From NCBI RefSeq assembly GCF_003711225.1, contig NZ_CP031030.1, forward strand, positions 682,001 through 746,000: DNA of 64,000 nt, read 5' to 3'. Made by a program: the position numbers and the translations under genes. Origin of the DNA: Runella sp. SP2 (GTDB taxonomy: Bacteria > Bacteroidota > Bacteroidia > Cytophagales > Spirosomataceae). Every line of letters starts with the position of its first letter. Within the stretch, counting starts at the first letter, position 1. The notes under the pieces were generated by a model. It was not told the DNA's origin and searched no databases. It was given only the letters and a program-made list of their open reading frames with translations. Below are positions 51,653 to 62,039 of the stretch, piece by piece.

Positions 51653-52258
51653 ATGTCGCCCGAAAATTATCTATCTAGCAAGGATGCTACTTTGGCGTCT
51701 ATTATTGAAGCTACCTCTACTTTTAAGAAAACGGATTGGAACAAAGATTTGTACTTGGCACTCTTGGAAAGTATTGTTTCTCAGCAGATTTCGGTCAAAG
51801 CTGCGGATTCGATTTTTGCCCGTTTTAGGGCTTTATTTCCAGAGCAATATCCACATCCTGAGCTGCTTTTAGCCCAAACCGACGAAGAACTACGAAGTGC
51901 AGGACTGTCGTTTCAAAAAATCAATTATCTCCGTAATGTGGCTACGTTTTCGCTCGAAAAAGGCATGGATTATGCGCATTTGGACACGCTGACGGACGAC
52001 GAAATCGTTGATTATTTAATTCCTATCAAAGGCGTTGGGCGCTGGACGGTAGAGATGCTGTTGATGTTTGTGATGAATCGTCCTGATGTTTTTCCCGTGG
52101 ATGATTTGGTGATACGTCAAAAAATGGTGAAAGCGTATCAACTGACCGAAACAGGACGACCTTTGTACAAACAATTGCACGAAATTGCCGAGCAGTGGCG
52201 CCCGCACCGCACCATGGCTTGCCGCTATTTGTGGCGCTGGCAGCCAAACGCGAAATAG
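51653..52258 (+). CDS. DNA-3-methyladenine glycosylase (AlkA-like, HhH-GPD)
   Basis: The 201-residue enzyme has a helix-hairpin-helix GPD domain: IPIKGVGRWTVEMLLMFVM is the HhH and FPVDDLVIRQKM carries the catalytic Asp. An early VSQQISVKAADSI segment is the usual substrate-side helix. It should excise alkylated purines in base-excision repair. It is divergent from murF-alr. Confidence 0.9.
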   Translation: MSPENYLSSKDATLASIIEATSTFKKTDWNKDLYLALLESIVSQQISVKAADSIFARFRALFPEQYPHPELLLAQTDEELRSAGLSFQKINYLRNVATFSLEKGMDYAHLDTLTDDEIVDYLIPIKGVGRWTVEMLLMFVMNRPDVFPVDDLVIRQKMVKAYQLTETGRPLYKQLHEIAEQWRPHRTMACRYLWRWQPNAK

Positions 52259-52309
52259 TTTGGTCTGTTTTTTGAGGGAAAATTAATTAAAGAAAAACTC
52301 ATCGAAACT

Positions 52310-52825
52310 ATGGAGGTGAAAATCTTGACCAGTAGTCAATATTTCAAGCTTTTGATGTTGATTTATGGAGTCATGTTGTTAGGACAGGTGGGAACGGGAA
52401 TTGTCTTCTTTTTTTTAAGGAGCACCCAAGAAGAAGTGATGCAAAACAACGCTGAATTGGGTGAAATCTTTCAATATTTGATACCAATTTTGATTTTAAT
52501 GCCTTTTTTTGGGTGGTATTTGTCAAAAAGTACATTGAAAAAGTTGAAAGAAAATGACCCACTTTCCGATAAACTTCGCACGTATCAAAGTACCATTTTG
52601 GTAAAATATGCCTTTTTTGAAGGAGCTTCTTTGTTTTCGCTGATTGCTTATTTTTTGACGGGCAAAAACATGTATTTGGGCATAGCTGGCGGGTTGGTGT
52701 TGTTTTTTTTGAGTCAAATTCCAACGCCCAAACGACTGTCTGCTGAGGTTCCCTTATCGCTCATCGACGAATCAAAATTGAACGACCCAGACGCCGAAGT
52801 GGCCGAAGTGCCACTGAAGGATTGA
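52310..52825 (+). CDS. Small membrane protein of unknown function
   Basis: The 171-residue product has about four hydrophobic helices (near 12-36, 48-68, 98-118 and 121-136) and an acidic tail with DPDAEVAEVPLKD. No family is recognised. It lies 51 bp after the glycosylase gene and 25 bp before the GH25 gene, all on the same strand. Confidence 0.6.
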   Translation: MEVKILTSSQYFKLLMLIYGVMLLGQVGTGIVFFFLRSTQEEVMQNNAELGEIFQYLIPILILMPFFGWYLSKSTLKKLKENDPLSDKLRTYQSTILVKYAFFEGASLFSLIAYFLTGKNMYLGIAGGLVLFFLSQIPTPKRLSAEVPLSLIDESKLNDPDAEVAEVPLKD

Positions 52826-52836
52826 GGATTTGTTTG

Positions 52837-52844
52837 TACTTTTG
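52837..52844 (+). promoter_or_regulatory. -7 box giving a nearly leaderless GH25 transcript
   Basis: TACTTTTG fits TAnnTTTG and ends 6 bp before the chosen ATG 52851. Transcription starting about 7 bp after the box would begin at or near the start codon, so the mRNA could be leaderless. No clear -33 box was found. Confidence 0.45.
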
Positions 52845-52850
52845 CCCGCT

Positions 52851-53642
52851 ATGACGCGTCGAATAACATCATCTACACCCCAAAAACGCCCCCTTCCGCC
52901 CGTTGGGTGGGCCATCTTGGTGGGGCTTCTTGTGCTGATTGGCGGAGGAATTTGGTATTATAACCGCCTGAATATCAATCAATGGAGACATGTGTCGAAA
53001 TTAGGGATTCGTTTGCCGATGAAATTTCAAATCCACGGTATCGACATCTCAAAACACAACGGCCGCATCAATTGGAACGATCTTCGTGCGATGCGGTTTG
53101 AAGACATTCGCCTGCAATTTGTCTATATAAAAGCCACCGAGGGAACGTCATTGATGGACAAAGATTTCAAAACCAGTTGGCAAAAAGCCGATGAAGTGGG
53201 CTTGTACCGTGGTGCGTATCATTTTTACATTCCCTGGAAAGCACCAGAGCCGCAGTTTGAAAATTTCAAAAAAATGGTAAAACTAAAGCGAGGCGATTTG
53301 CCTCCTGTGCTTGATTTTGAAATTGGAACCAATGTCTATACCCGCGAACAAGTCGTTGCCAACGTGGCTACGTGGCTTCGGTTGGCCGAAAACTACTACG
53401 GTGTTCGCCCCATCATTTATACCAACGCCGACTTCTATCGCCGCTATATCAAAGGAAATTTGGACAATTATCCCCTTTGGATTGCCGATTATTCGGGTTG
53501 GACCCTCGACCGTTACGACGATGCCCGCATTCATTTTTGGCAACATTCAAAAAGTGGCTACGTCAATGGCATTCGCGGTACGGTTGACTACAATGTTTTT
53601 CTAGGGGAAGTCGAGGACCTAAAGCAGCTTTGCGTTAAGTGA
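52851..53642 (+). CDS. GH25-family lysozyme (membrane-anchored)
   Basis: The 263-residue protein has a short basic start, one membrane helix (about 18-40: VGWAILVGLLVLIGGGIWYY) and a GH25 barrel. The barrel includes IHGIDISKHNGRINWN, FVYIKATEGTSLMDKDF, and PPVLDFEIG with the catalytic acidic pair. GH25 enzymes cleave peptidoglycan between MurNAc and GlcNAc. The enzyme likely works in the periplasm, anchored to the inner membrane. It is convergent with thrC, with 5 bp between stops. Confidence 0.9.
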   Translation: MTRRITSSTPQKRPLPPVGWAILVGLLVLIGGGIWYYNRLNINQWRHVSKLGIRLPMKFQIHGIDISKHNGRINWNDLRAMRFEDIRLQFVYIKATEGTSLMDKDFKTSWQKADEVGLYRGAYHFYIPWKAPEPQFENFKKMVKLKRGDLPPVLDFEIGTNVYTREQVVANVATWLRLAENYYGVRPIIYTNADFYRRYIKGNLDNYPLWIADYSGWTLDRYDDARIHFWQHSKSGYVNGIRGTVDYNVFLGEVEDLKQLCVK

Positions 53643-53647
53643 AATAT

Positions 53648-54835
53648 TTAGGAAATAAAGTTTTCAAGGTATTTATAGCCACTTCCCGTATTCAACAAAA
53701 GTATGTTTTCTGAACGTTGAATTTGCTGGGCTGCCGTCAATTGTTGAAGGGCAACAAAAAGCGCGGCTCCTTCGGGGGCAATGAGTAAACCTTCAGTTCG
53801 AGCGATTTCTTTCACGGCAGCGACCATGTCAGCGTCTGAAACGGCGACAGGGCAACCACCAGATTCTCGCATTACTTCCAGCATCAACGTTTCGGCAAAG
53901 GGCTGAGGCACTGCCAAGCCGTTGGCCAACGAAGCTTTGCCTTGATACTGAGTGGCATTGGGCTGCGCATTTTCCCACGTTTTAACGACGGGGCAGCAGT
54001 TTTCGGCTTGAACGGCGTACATACGCGGAAGTTTGGCGTCTTTCGCAATCCAGCCCAGGGCTTTAAGCTCAAAAAAAGCCTTCCAAATGCCAATCAGGCC
54101 AGTTCCACCGCCTGCAGGATATAAAATAACGTCAGGTAATTGCCAGTTTAACTGTTCCGCAATTTCGTACCCCATCGTTTTTTTCCCTTCCAACCGATAC
54201 GGTTCTTTCATGGTCGATACATCAAAATAACCGTTTTGAGTTTTCATTTCGGCTACTTTTTTACCGCAATCGTTGATGAGGCCATCGACCAAAACAAGTT
54301 CAGCTCCGTACAATTCACATTCGTCTTTAAACACCTGAGGCGTGTGGCGTGGCATGACTACGGTTGCTTTGATACCCGCACGGGCGCAATAGGCTGCCAT
54401 AGCGCCCCCTGCGTTTCCTGCGGTGGGAATGATGCACGATTCGACGCCAAATTCTTTGGCTTTTGAAATGGCCATGCTCAAGCCCCTTGCCTTAAACGAC
54501 CCCGTTGGATTATTGGATTCGTCTTTGAGAATCAATTGTTTATACCCGTACTGACTTGCCCATTTCTGTAATGGCAATATGGGCGTTCCACCTTCGCCGA
54601 GTGTTACGATATTTTGGTCATCAAAAACGGGAAGCATTTCACGATAACGCCAAAGCGTATTGGGGCGAGTTGCCAACAAGGAAGGAGACAAAGGCGCCGA
54701 ATAGTCGTAAGTAGCCCACAAAGGTTTTTGACAACAGGGCGAAAAGGTAGCAATAGTAGAGGCAGAATAGACTTTCTGACAATGGCTACATTGCAACGCA
54801 GCAACCCGACTTACGGAGGTGTGGGAGAGGAGCAT
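53648..54835 (-). CDS. thrC: Threonine synthase
   Basis: The 395-residue PLP enzyme has LILKDESNNPTGSFKARGLS with the Schiff-base Lys, the phosphate-binding NAGGAMAAYCARAG region, and the C-terminal LLNTGSGYKYL. A Cys-rich N-terminus (LQCSHCQKVY and SPCCQKPL) could bind zinc, as in some threonine-synthase relatives. It converts O-phosphohomoserine to threonine. A single-gene unit upstream of a LysR gene on the same strand. Confidence 0.9.
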   Translation of the reverse strand: MLLSHTSVSRVAALQCSHCQKVYSASTIATFSPCCQKPLWATYDYSAPLSPSLLATRPNTLWRYREMLPVFDDQNIVTLGEGGTPILPLQKWASQYGYKQLILKDESNNPTGSFKARGLSMAISKAKEFGVESCIIPTAGNAGGAMAAYCARAGIKATVVMPRHTPQVFKDECELYGAELVLVDGLINDCGKKVAEMKTQNGYFDVSTMKEPYRLEGKKTMGYEIAEQLNWQLPDVILYPAGGGTGLIGIWKAFFELKALGWIAKDAKLPRMYAVQAENCCPVVKTWENAQPNATQYQGKASLANGLAVPQPFAETLMLEVMRESGGCPVAVSDADMVAAVKEIARTEGLLIAPEGAALFVALQQLTAAQQIQRSENILLLNTGSGYKYLENFIS

Positions 54836-54905
54836 GGTGGTTGTTTTTTTGCAAAACTAATGTGCTAAACCTCGCTCTGGAAAGTCAGATTTTTGATGGG
54901 GTATT

Positions 54906-55808
54906 CTAAAAGTTGATACCCTGCTGGCAATGTTTGATGAACAGTCGTGTGAGTTTGTGGTTTTCATCCCCTTGGCGTTGGACGATGTAAAAATCACGGT
55001 GAATGTTCAAGCCTGGAATTTCAATTTTGGTTAACTCCCCGTTTACAAGTTGTTTTTGGACAGATAATTGAGGAAGGAAGGCCAACGAGCCATTTTCTAA
55101 AATGAAATTTTTAAGCGCTTCCGTTCCGCCGATGATCGCTTGAATGGGCAATTGGGGAAGTGCAATCCCTTTGTTTTTTAAGGCATCAACCACAACAGCG
55201 AGCGTTCCTGAGCCTTTTTCGCGAACCGCAATGGGCGTATGAAGGAGTTGTTCCAACGACAGGGTGGTTGTTTTTGCTAATGGGCTATTGGAGGCACAAA
55301 CGGCCACTACCTCATCGCGAAGCCAGAATTGGTAAGAAACCGAACTAAGTTTGTGGGTTCCTTCCACAATGCCCACATCGACTTCGTGGTTGAGAAGGGC
55401 TTTTAAAATATTGTCCGAGTTTCGATTGATAAGTTGTAACTGAATATTGGGAAATGCTTGGCGGAAAGAAGAAAAAATACGCGGCATTAGATAAAGCGCG
55501 ACGGTCGTGCTCGCACCAACGACGAGCGCACCTTTGGCGTCCGATTGGTTACGTAGAGTCGAAATTTCAAACTGTAACTCTTGGTTTAACTGATGAGCCT
55601 TGGTCAGAAAATCAACTAAAATATGGCCTTCTTCGGTCAGACTAATGCCGTTGGTTTTACGTTCAAACAATGCAACCCCATAGACACCTTCCAAGTTTTT
55701 AATGTGTTTGCTCACCGAAGGCTGCGATAAGTACAGCTTTTCGGCGGCTTTAGAAAAGTTGAGCTGTTTGGCCACTTCCAAAAATACAAGGTGAGCAAAG
55801 TCAATCAT
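54906..55808 (-). CDS. LysR-family transcriptional regulator
   Basis: ATG 55808 gives 300 residues beginning with the LysR helix-turn-helix (IDFAHLVFLEVAKQLNFSKAAEKLYLSQPSVSKHIKNLE in parts). A periplasmic-binding-protein-like effector domain follows (about 90-295). Divergent from the LolD-like gene and separated from thrC by 70 bp. The target is unknown; LysR proteins often control a divergent neighbour, here the ABC ATPase, but the function does not suggest this. Confidence 0.9.
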   Translation of the reverse strand: MIDFAHLVFLEVAKQLNFSKAAEKLYLSQPSVSKHIKNLEGVYGVALFERKTNGISLTEEGHILVDFLTKAHQLNQELQFEISTLRNQSDAKGALVVGASTTVALYLMPRIFSSFRQAFPNIQLQLINRNSDNILKALLNHEVDVGIVEGTHKLSSVSYQFWLRDEVVAVCASNSPLAKTTTLSLEQLLHTPIAVREKGSGTLAVVVDALKNKGIALPQLPIQAIIGGTEALKNFILENGSLAFLPQLSVQKQLVNGELTKIEIPGLNIHRDFYIVQRQGDENHKLTRLFIKHCQQGINF

Positions 55809-55947
55809 GGCATTTGAAGATTCAATGCCAAAGAAACGCAAAAAATGGACTAAGTTGTTACAAATAAATTTCTAAGTCGGCTTGTTTTTATGGATGGCAG
55901 CCAGCTACTTTGTTTTTTGAAAATAGATACACAACTGGAATTTTCTC

Positions 55948-56604
55948 ATGCTCAAAGCCCGCAATATCGTTCGTAATTATGGTAATCTGCCTGTATTAAA
56001 AGGAATTGACCTCGATATTCATCAAGGCGAACTGGTGACGATAGTAGGCGCTTCGGGGGCGGGAAAAAGCACGCTTCTTCAAATTGTAGGAACCCTCGAC
56101 CGACCCGATGGCGGGCAAGTTTGGATGGACGACACCGACGTTTTTGCGTTGAAAGAGAAAGAGTTAGCGGCCTTCCGAAACCAAAAAATTGGCTTTATTT
56201 TCCAGTTTCATAACCTCTTTCCCGAATTTACGGCCCTCGAAAACGTGTGTATGCCTGCCTTCATTGGGGGGAAATCGCCCGAAGCTACCATTAAAAACCG
56301 TGGTGCTGAATTGTTAGAAATGTTGGGGCTCAAAGATCGTATGCAGCATTTACCTTCGCAAATGTCAGGAGGAGAGCAGCAGCGGGTAGCCGTGGCGCGG
56401 GCGCTTATTAATAACCCTGCCATTGTGTTTGCCGACGAGCCAAGTGGAAATTTAGACTCAAAAAATGCTGAAGATTTGCACCAACTCTTTTTTAAACTTC
56501 GTACCGAATTGCGCCAAACGTTTGTGATTGTAACCCACAACGAACACCTCGCTGACTTGGCCGACCGCAAGCTGGAAATGGTCGATGGTCTTCTCCGTTT
56601 ATAG
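55948..56604 (+). CDS. LolD-like ABC transporter ATP-binding protein
   Basis: The 218-residue ATPase has Walker [17 protein letters not shown], the signature [15 protein letters not shown], Walker [14 protein letters not shown] and switch His in VTHNEHL. The GTLDRP and SGNLDS segments are characteristic of the LolD/MacB group, which powers lipoprotein release or periplasmic mechanotransmission. No permease gene is adjacent, so the partner must be elsewhere. Confidence 0.9.
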   Translation: MLKARNIVRNYGNLPVLKGIDLDIHQGELVTIVGASGAGKSTLLQIVGTLDRPDGGQVWMDDTDVFALKEKELAAFRNQKIGFIFQFHNLFPEFTALENVCMPAFIGGKSPEATIKNRGAELLEMLGLKDRMQHLPSQMSGGEQQRVAVARALINNPAIVFADEPSGNLDSKNAEDLHQLFFKLRTELRQTFVIVTHNEHLADLADRKLEMVDGLLRL

Positions 56605-56627
56605 CTTTTTGGGTTAAAAATGAACTA

Positions 56628-58148
56628 TTAGGCTTCCCCGCTTAGCTGAAGCATGGCTTTGCGGATGGCTTCATTTTTGCGTTTGCGTTGCAGTACAGTG
56701 GGAGCTGCCATCCGTTCTTTGCAGTCAAACGAAGGACAACGCTCGCAGGTTTCGTTGACTTCACGTTTGGGAATGTCAGCATTGTTCAAAAACTTAATCT
56801 TTGCCCGTACATTATTGTCCAAACGAATACCCATCGAAACACTCACGTTGAGGTTGGGGGTTGGAGACATCGGCTTGGCAAAAGCCACCACAAAGTATTC
56901 GTCTTGGGTGTCCATGTAATGCGAAATCTGCATTCGGCACAACGTATGATGATATTGCCCTTTAGATTGTAAATCAGCGAGTTCCTGCAAAATCGTCAAC
57001 GCTACCCAACGGCGGCAGTAGTGTTCGTCGCGTACGGTATGGGGGTTGTGTTTGCGCGCGATGTGCATTTCTTTGGTGAGGTCAAAGCGATTTTGACCCG
57101 CAAAATTATTGAAACGCAAAAAGAACAATTGGCTGATACCAAAGTACTTAGGAAGGATATTGCTCAGCCGATAGCAGAAAGACTCGGGGGTACTGTGGAA
57201 GTAGTCAATGAGTTGTACGAGTGCTTCGCCGTCAAACTGGGGTTGGTCAAAAAAGTGACTTAGTTTTTGAGCCAGAACTTTCCCTTTGATAATGATGGCA
57301 CTCGCAAAATACGATGCTTTATAGTTATTCAGAAGTTGCTCAAACGACTCGGCTTCCACTAAGTGCGTGGTATTGAGGCGGTTCTTGAGCTTCATGTATT
57401 GGTAGCCTAATTCCCGACCGTAAATAAAAGCACGCTGGTTGGCGTCGAGTTGGGGACTGACCAGTAAGCGCAATTTGTCTCCTCGTGGAACGAGCATTGA
57501 CCGAATACCGATGAGTTCGGGGTATTTTTTTTCGTCGATAAACTGAATTTCGTAGGGGTAGTTTTTAACCAACAAATCTGCCAAGTATTTGTCGTTCAAA
57601 ATCAACTCTTCGGGGACTTGGTAGTGGGCTAAAAACTGCTCGGCTTCTTGTTCCAAATCCTCAAAATAGTTGTCATACATCTCTTGGTACGTACGCAAAG
57701 CCGAGAAATAAAACTGCTCCACCGACATGTTGTAATTGCGGGCAATTTCAATCAGGGTTCCGATAAAAGCACTGAGCTTCGTGGGAGCGTCGGAGAGCAT
57801 TTCGAGCAAGTCGGCGGGGTCGATGCCAAACAAATCTAAGGGAAGTTCGGTGAGGATATTCGACTGAAGAAGCTCCGAAATAGGTTCTAATTTTTTACTG
57901 AGTTTAATCGAAACCAATGAATCATACTCAACTTCGAGGGCGCGGGCAAGGGCAATTATTTTATCGGATTTAGGGTATTTTTTCCCTTTTTCAATTTCGT
58001 TGATGTAAGAAATAGAAAGCCCCGTACGCTGCGACAAGTCGCTGAGAGACAGTGATTTGTCGAGGCGAAGTTGTTTTAGTTTTAGTCCAAAAACGAGGCG
58101 AATATTATCTTGATTCAGTGGCACTTGATGAGCGGATGAGTAAAACAT
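56628..58148 (-). CDS. XRE-type regulator of the ScfR family
   Basis: The 506-residue protein starts with an XRE helix-turn-helix (LKLKQLRLDKSLSLSDLSQRTG and SISYINEIEKGKKYP). It has an ImmA/IrrE-like middle region and ends with the Cys-containing motif CERCPSFDCKERMAAP that marks the short-chain fatty acyl-CoA regulator (ScfR, RamB/PrpR-like) group. In actinobacteria these control propionate and acetate metabolism, with Cys residues and acyl-CoA as ligands. The length is close to the family norm. It is encoded 66 bp downstream of the oxoprolinase gene on the same strand. Confidence 0.85.
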   Translation of the reverse strand: MFYSSAHQVPLNQDNIRLVFGLKLKQLRLDKSLSLSDLSQRTGLSISYINEIEKGKKYPKSDKIIALARALEVEYDSLVSIKLSKKLEPISELLQSNILTELPLDLFGIDPADLLEMLSDAPTKLSAFIGTLIEIARNYNMSVEQFYFSALRTYQEMYDNYFEDLEQEAEQFLAHYQVPEELILNDKYLADLLVKNYPYEIQFIDEKKYPELIGIRSMLVPRGDKLRLLVSPQLDANQRAFIYGRELGYQYMKLKNRLNTTHLVEAESFEQLLNNYKASYFASAIIIKGKVLAQKLSHFFDQPQFDGEALVQLIDYFHSTPESFCYRLSNILPKYFGISQLFFLRFNNFAGQNRFDLTKEMHIARKHNPHTVRDEHYCRRWVALTILQELADLQSKGQYHHTLCRMQISHYMDTQDEYFVVAFAKPMSPTPNLNVSVSMGIRLDNNVRAKIKFLNNADIPKREVNETCERCPSFDCKERMAAPTVLQRKRKNEAIRKAMLQLSGEA

Positions 58149-58214
58149 GAGGAACTCGAAAACCTGGGCTTCGTCTTCCTGTTGATTGATTTGGGTAAAT
58201 TTAGCACTTTTTCT

Positions 58215-61200
58215 TTAATCGCCATAGCCGCCGCCCCCTGGGGTTTCGATGCAAAGTGTATCGCCCGTATCGACTTCGATGCTGCAAATCCCCGCCAATA
58301 CTTCTTGCGTTCCGTCGGTACGAGTCAGGGTTTGTTGGCCTACTTTGCCATTTTGTCCTCCTGCCAATCCGTAAGGGGTGACAACGCGGTGTTGGGTGAT
58401 GAGCGTTACGCGCAACGGCGCCAAAAAAGCAACTTCTCGGACAATTCCATCGCCGCCTTTCCAACGCCCTTCCCCGCCTGAATGTGCCCGAATTGCGAAG
58501 TTTTTGAGACGAACAGGGTAGCGTCGTTCGAGTTCTTCGGGGTCGGTGATGCGGGTATTGGTCATGTGTTGGTGAACGGCAGAACGCCCGTTGGCACCTT
58601 GGCTTGCACCCGTACCGCCGCAGATGGTTTCGTAGTAACCAAAGGCACTGTTTCCAAACAAAAAGTTATTCATTGTTCCTTGGCTACATGCCGATAATTC
58701 AAAGGCTTTGAGCAGGCTGTCCACCAACCGTTGACTGACTTCGGTATTGCCCCCTACGACGGCAGGGCATTCAGCGGCTTCATCGCTAAAAATGGGATGT
58801 AAAAAGCTGTTTTCTGGTAAACGAACTTCCACACCTTGCATTAAACCTTCGTTAAGCGGGATGTTTTTGTTGACCAGCAAACGGAGTACATACAAAATGG
58901 CGCTGTAAATGATGGAGACGTTGGCGTTGAGGTTGTTAGGGTGGCAATCTGATGTTCCCGTAAAGTCAAATATGATTCCCCCTGCTGAGTTAGGCTGTAT
59001 TGAAACTCGAATCGTATGCCCATCGTCGAGCGATTCGGACGCTTCAAATACGCGGTTTTTATAGGGTAAAAAAGCCTGTTGGAGGGCTTCAAAAGCGTTG
59101 CTTTTCAGTAATTTCATATACCGATGCACCTTCGTCAAACCGTGTTGTTCGACCAGCTGCTGGAGCGCCAATTCGCCCGAGCGCAGGGAAGCCAAAGCGG
59201 CGTTGATGTCGGCAATATTTTCGGTCAAAGCACGGGTAGGGTAGGGAGAATTGGTGAATAATTCGGTAACGGTTTCCCACTGCATTTCACCATTTTTTAC
59301 CAAATACGTTGGCAATAAGACGACTCCCTCTTCCACCAACGAGGTCGCGTCGGGAGGCATAGAGCCTGGTGTTTTTCCGCCTATTTCGGCGTGGTGAGCG
59401 CGGTTGATGACATAGCCGATAAGTTCTCCCGTAGGGGTAAAAACGCCCGACAGAAGGGTAACATCAGGTAAATGAGAGCCGCCGTATTTGGGGTGATTCG
59501 TAATGATGACATCGCCTACGCCAATGTTGATTTTTTCCCGAACCAGCCGCGCACAGACGCCCAAACTCCCCAAATGCACAGGAATGTGCGGGGCATTGAC
59601 CAACAACTCGGCATCGGCATCTAGCAATGCACACGAAAAATCAAGGCGCTCTTTGACGTTGACTGAGAACGCCGTTCGCTGCAATTGAGCGCCCATTTCC
59701 TCCGCAATCGCCATAAAACGATTGGTAAATAGTTCTAATTCAATGGCTTCGATTTGGGCGTCAACGATACTATTCCGTTTTTCTACCAAAGTGACTACGA
59801 CGTCGGAAGTAGGCGTGATGACGGCTTGCCATCCTTCGGGGATAAAACTGGTAGAAGTAGTATTGAGCAACACCGCAGGTCCCGAAAAGTAATCGCCTGG
59901 GTTCAATTGATTCCAGTCATAAGCGGGGTATTTTGCTTGGTGAATGGGACTGGCAAGTTGTTGTAATTGAGCGGTTTCGGTTGTTGCTTGGCTGGCCGCT
60001 TTTTCCGAAACGACAACTTTGACACTTTCTACTTCGATGGTCAGGTTGTTGGGACAGTAACCAAACAAACGGCGGTATTTATCGTAAAAATGTCCTTCAA
60101 TTTCGTCTAAAGTAAGGGCTTTCTGCACGGGGACGGCTACCTCTATCGTACTTTCTTGGCCTTTGAAACGTAGATACAACAAAGCGAGTGCATTTTCTTT
60201 GTCAATAAGTTCCGTTCCATCTTGTTGGAGAAGCTGAGTGCCTTGTTCAGTGAGGTGGTTCAAACGGGTAAAAAGCGACTCGTTTATTTCGGTTAAAGGT
60301 AAAAGTACTTGTTGAGTAACAATGCGTTGGGCAGATGCTTGTCCCATTCCGTAGGCACTTAAAAGCCCTGCATCGTAGGGAAGAATAACGGTTGAAATAC
60401 CGAGAATTTCGGCCAATTGGCAACCGTGTAACCCACCTGCTCCTCCAAAGGTAAGGAGGGGATATTCTTTGGGTGAAAAACCTTTGGCTACCGAAATTCG
60501 ACGGATGGCCTCGGCCATTTTTTCGTTGGCAATTTGTTCAAATCCCCGCAGCAATTCTTCTTCCGAAATCGCTTGTTGGGTTTTTGTAAAAATCTGATGC
60601 TGAATGGTTTGAAGAGCTTCTTTGGCTTTGTCAACCCGAACGGGAATCCCAAAACGAGAGGTGTCGAGTTTGCCTAAAAGCAAGTTGACGTCCGTGATGG
60701 TTAAAGGACCTCCTGCACCGTAACAAGCAGGCCCAGGATAAGCACCTGCGCTTTCGGGGCCGACGCGTAGTTGATGCCCATCGAATCCGCAAATGGAACC
60801 ACCACCAGCCGCCACGGTTTCGATAGCGAGGGTGGGATTGTGGAGTTCGATACCTTCGATTTTGGTGATAAATTCTAAATCCAATTTTCCGTCAAAACGA
60901 GCGGTATCGGTACTGGTGCCACCCATGTCAAAGGTCAAACAGCGCTCAAAACCAAGGCGTTTGGCGATTGCCGCCGCGCCTACCATTCCGCCCGCTGGAC
61001 CGCTTAGGAGGCTGTCTTTGGCCTGAAAACTTTCGGCACTTACCAAGCCTCCCGCACTGGTCATTACCTTGACCGAATGATTGGAATGGACACTATTTTC
61101 TTGATGAAAAGAGGCGGTGATGTTGTTTAAATAATCCGAAAGAATCGGTTGTAGGTAAGCGTTGACGAGGGCTGTTTGGGTACGTTTAAGGTAATTAATC

Positions 61201-61961
61201 CCCGCGTATAAATCGGTCGAAGTGCTTACATAGCGGTGGCCTTGTGCAAAAAAATGACGTTGGACAGCTTGTTCGTGTGCTGGGTTTCGATAACTGTTGA
61301 GGAAAGAAATAGCGATGGATTCACCAGCGTTTTTATTTGAAACAGGCAGTGTCAGTGCTTCTATTTCAGTTCCTGAAGCATCGAGTCGTTCGTTAACTTC
61401 AACTACTTGATGGTACAAAAGCGTTGGGTCTGGAATGGCAATTTGGAACAAATTGGGACGTTGTTGCGTCCCGATTCGCAGTAAATCTTTGAACCCTTTG
61501 GTCACAAAAAGGGTGACTTTCGCACCTTTTCTCTCCAAAAGCGCATTGGTGCCTTTGGTCGTACCAAGCCGCATCGACAAGGGTGGAAAAGCGGCATCGA
61601 GCGGCGTTTGCGTCACAATCCTTGTCGCCAATACAGGTGCTTCTTCGTGGGTTGTAATTTCAAAATCGACGGCCTCTCCCTCCCAAACGAGGTCATTGGA
61701 AAGCGTTATTATATTGCCTTCAACCGCCGTTATGTGGAGAAAGTCGATTTGGCCAACGATTCGGAAGGAAAAACCAATAATTAATTCAGGGGAAAATGCC
61801 CAAGACGAGGAAATTTGGACTTGATGAGAGGCTACTTTTTGTTCAATTCTACCTCGTAAAAAGCTGCTACTAAGTACTTTGGTTCGGAGAAGGTCTTGAG
61901 AAGGAGTAAGCGCAAGGCAGTCGGTAAAAGTACCGCCTGTATCAATCCAAATGTGCCACAT
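58215..61961 (-). CDS. 5-oxoprolinase / hydantoinase A-B fusion
   Basis: The 1248-residue protein is a single-chain oxoprolinase. Residues 1 to about 700 are HyuA-like ([13 protein letters not shown] start and the ATP-grasp-like [15 protein letters not shown] region). Residues about 720-1245 are HyuB-like ([25 protein letters not shown] and [13 protein letters not shown]). It should hydrolyse 5-oxo-L-proline (or a hydantoin) with ATP in the cytoplasm. The ending GGGGYGD is typical. No glutathione genes are nearby. A family B palindrome lies 20 bp upstream. Confidence 0.92.
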   Translation of the reverse strand: MWHIWIDTGGTFTDCLALTPSQDLLRTKVLSSSFLRGRIEQKVASHQVQISSSWAFSPELIIGFSFRIVGQIDFLHITAVEGNIITLSNDLVWEGEAVDFEITTHEEAPVLATRIVTQTPLDAAFPPLSMRLGTTKGTNALLERKGAKVTLFVTKGFKDLLRIGTQQRPNLFQIAIPDPTLLYHQVVEVNERLDASGTEIEALTLPVSNKNAGESIAISFLNSYRNPAHEQAVQRHFFAQGHRYVSTSTDLYAGINYLKRTQTALVNAYLQPILSDYLNNITASFHQENSVHSNHSVKVMTSAGGLVSAESFQAKDSLLSGPAGGMVGAAAIAKRLGFERCLTFDMGGTSTDTARFDGKLDLEFITKIEGIELHNPTLAIETVAAGGGSICGFDGHQLRVGPESAGAYPGPACYGAGGPLTITDVNLLLGKLDTSRFGIPVRVDKAKEALQTIQHQIFTKTQQAISEEELLRGFEQIANEKMAEAIRRISVAKGFSPKEYPLLTFGGAGGLHGCQLAEILGISTVILPYDAGLLSAYGMGQASAQRIVTQQVLLPLTEINESLFTRLNHLTEQGTQLLQQDGTELIDKENALALLYLRFKGQESTIEVAVPVQKALTLDEIEGHFYDKYRRLFGYCPNNLTIEVESVKVVVSEKAASQATTETAQLQQLASPIHQAKYPAYDWNQLNPGDYFSGPAVLLNTTSTSFIPEGWQAVITPTSDVVVTLVEKRNSIVDAQIEAIELELFTNRFMAIAEEMGAQLQRTAFSVNVKERLDFSCALLDADAELLVNAPHIPVHLGSLGVCARLVREKINIGVGDVIITNHPKYGGSHLPDVTLLSGVFTPTGELIGYVINRAHHAEIGGKTPGSMPPDATSLVEEGVVLLPTYLVKNGEMQWETVTELFTNSPYPTRALTENIADINAALASLRSGELALQQLVEQHGLTKVHRYMKLLKSNAFEALQQAFLPYKNRVFEASESLDDGHTIRVSIQPNSAGGIIFDFTGTSDCHPNNLNANVSIIYSAILYVLRLLVNKNIPLNEGLMQGVEVRLPENSFLHPIFSDEAAECPAVVGGNTEVSQRLVDSLLKAFELSACSQGTMNNFLFGNSAFGYYETICGGTGASQGANGRSAVHQHMTNTRITDPEELERRYPVRLKNFAIRAHSGGEGRWKGGDGIVREVAFLAPLRVTLITQHRVVTPYGLAGGQNGKVGQQTLTRTDGTQEVLAGICSIEVDTGDTLCIETPGGGGYGD

Positions 61962-61982
61962 AATGAGGGGGGTATTTAAAAT

Positions 61983-62016
61983 AACTTCCCGAAAGTAGGC
62001 TCACTTTCGGGAAGTT
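61983..62016. repeat. Family B palindrome between gldF and the oxoprolinase gene
   Basis: AACTTCCCGAAAGT and ACTTTCGGGAAGTT form a perfect 14-bp stem around AGGCTC. It sits 21 bp after the gldF stop on the minus strand, where it could end the gldF transcript and separate it from the oxoprolinase gene. Confidence 0.9.
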
Positions 62017-62039
62017 TAAAGTATGATTTTTACAAAAAA

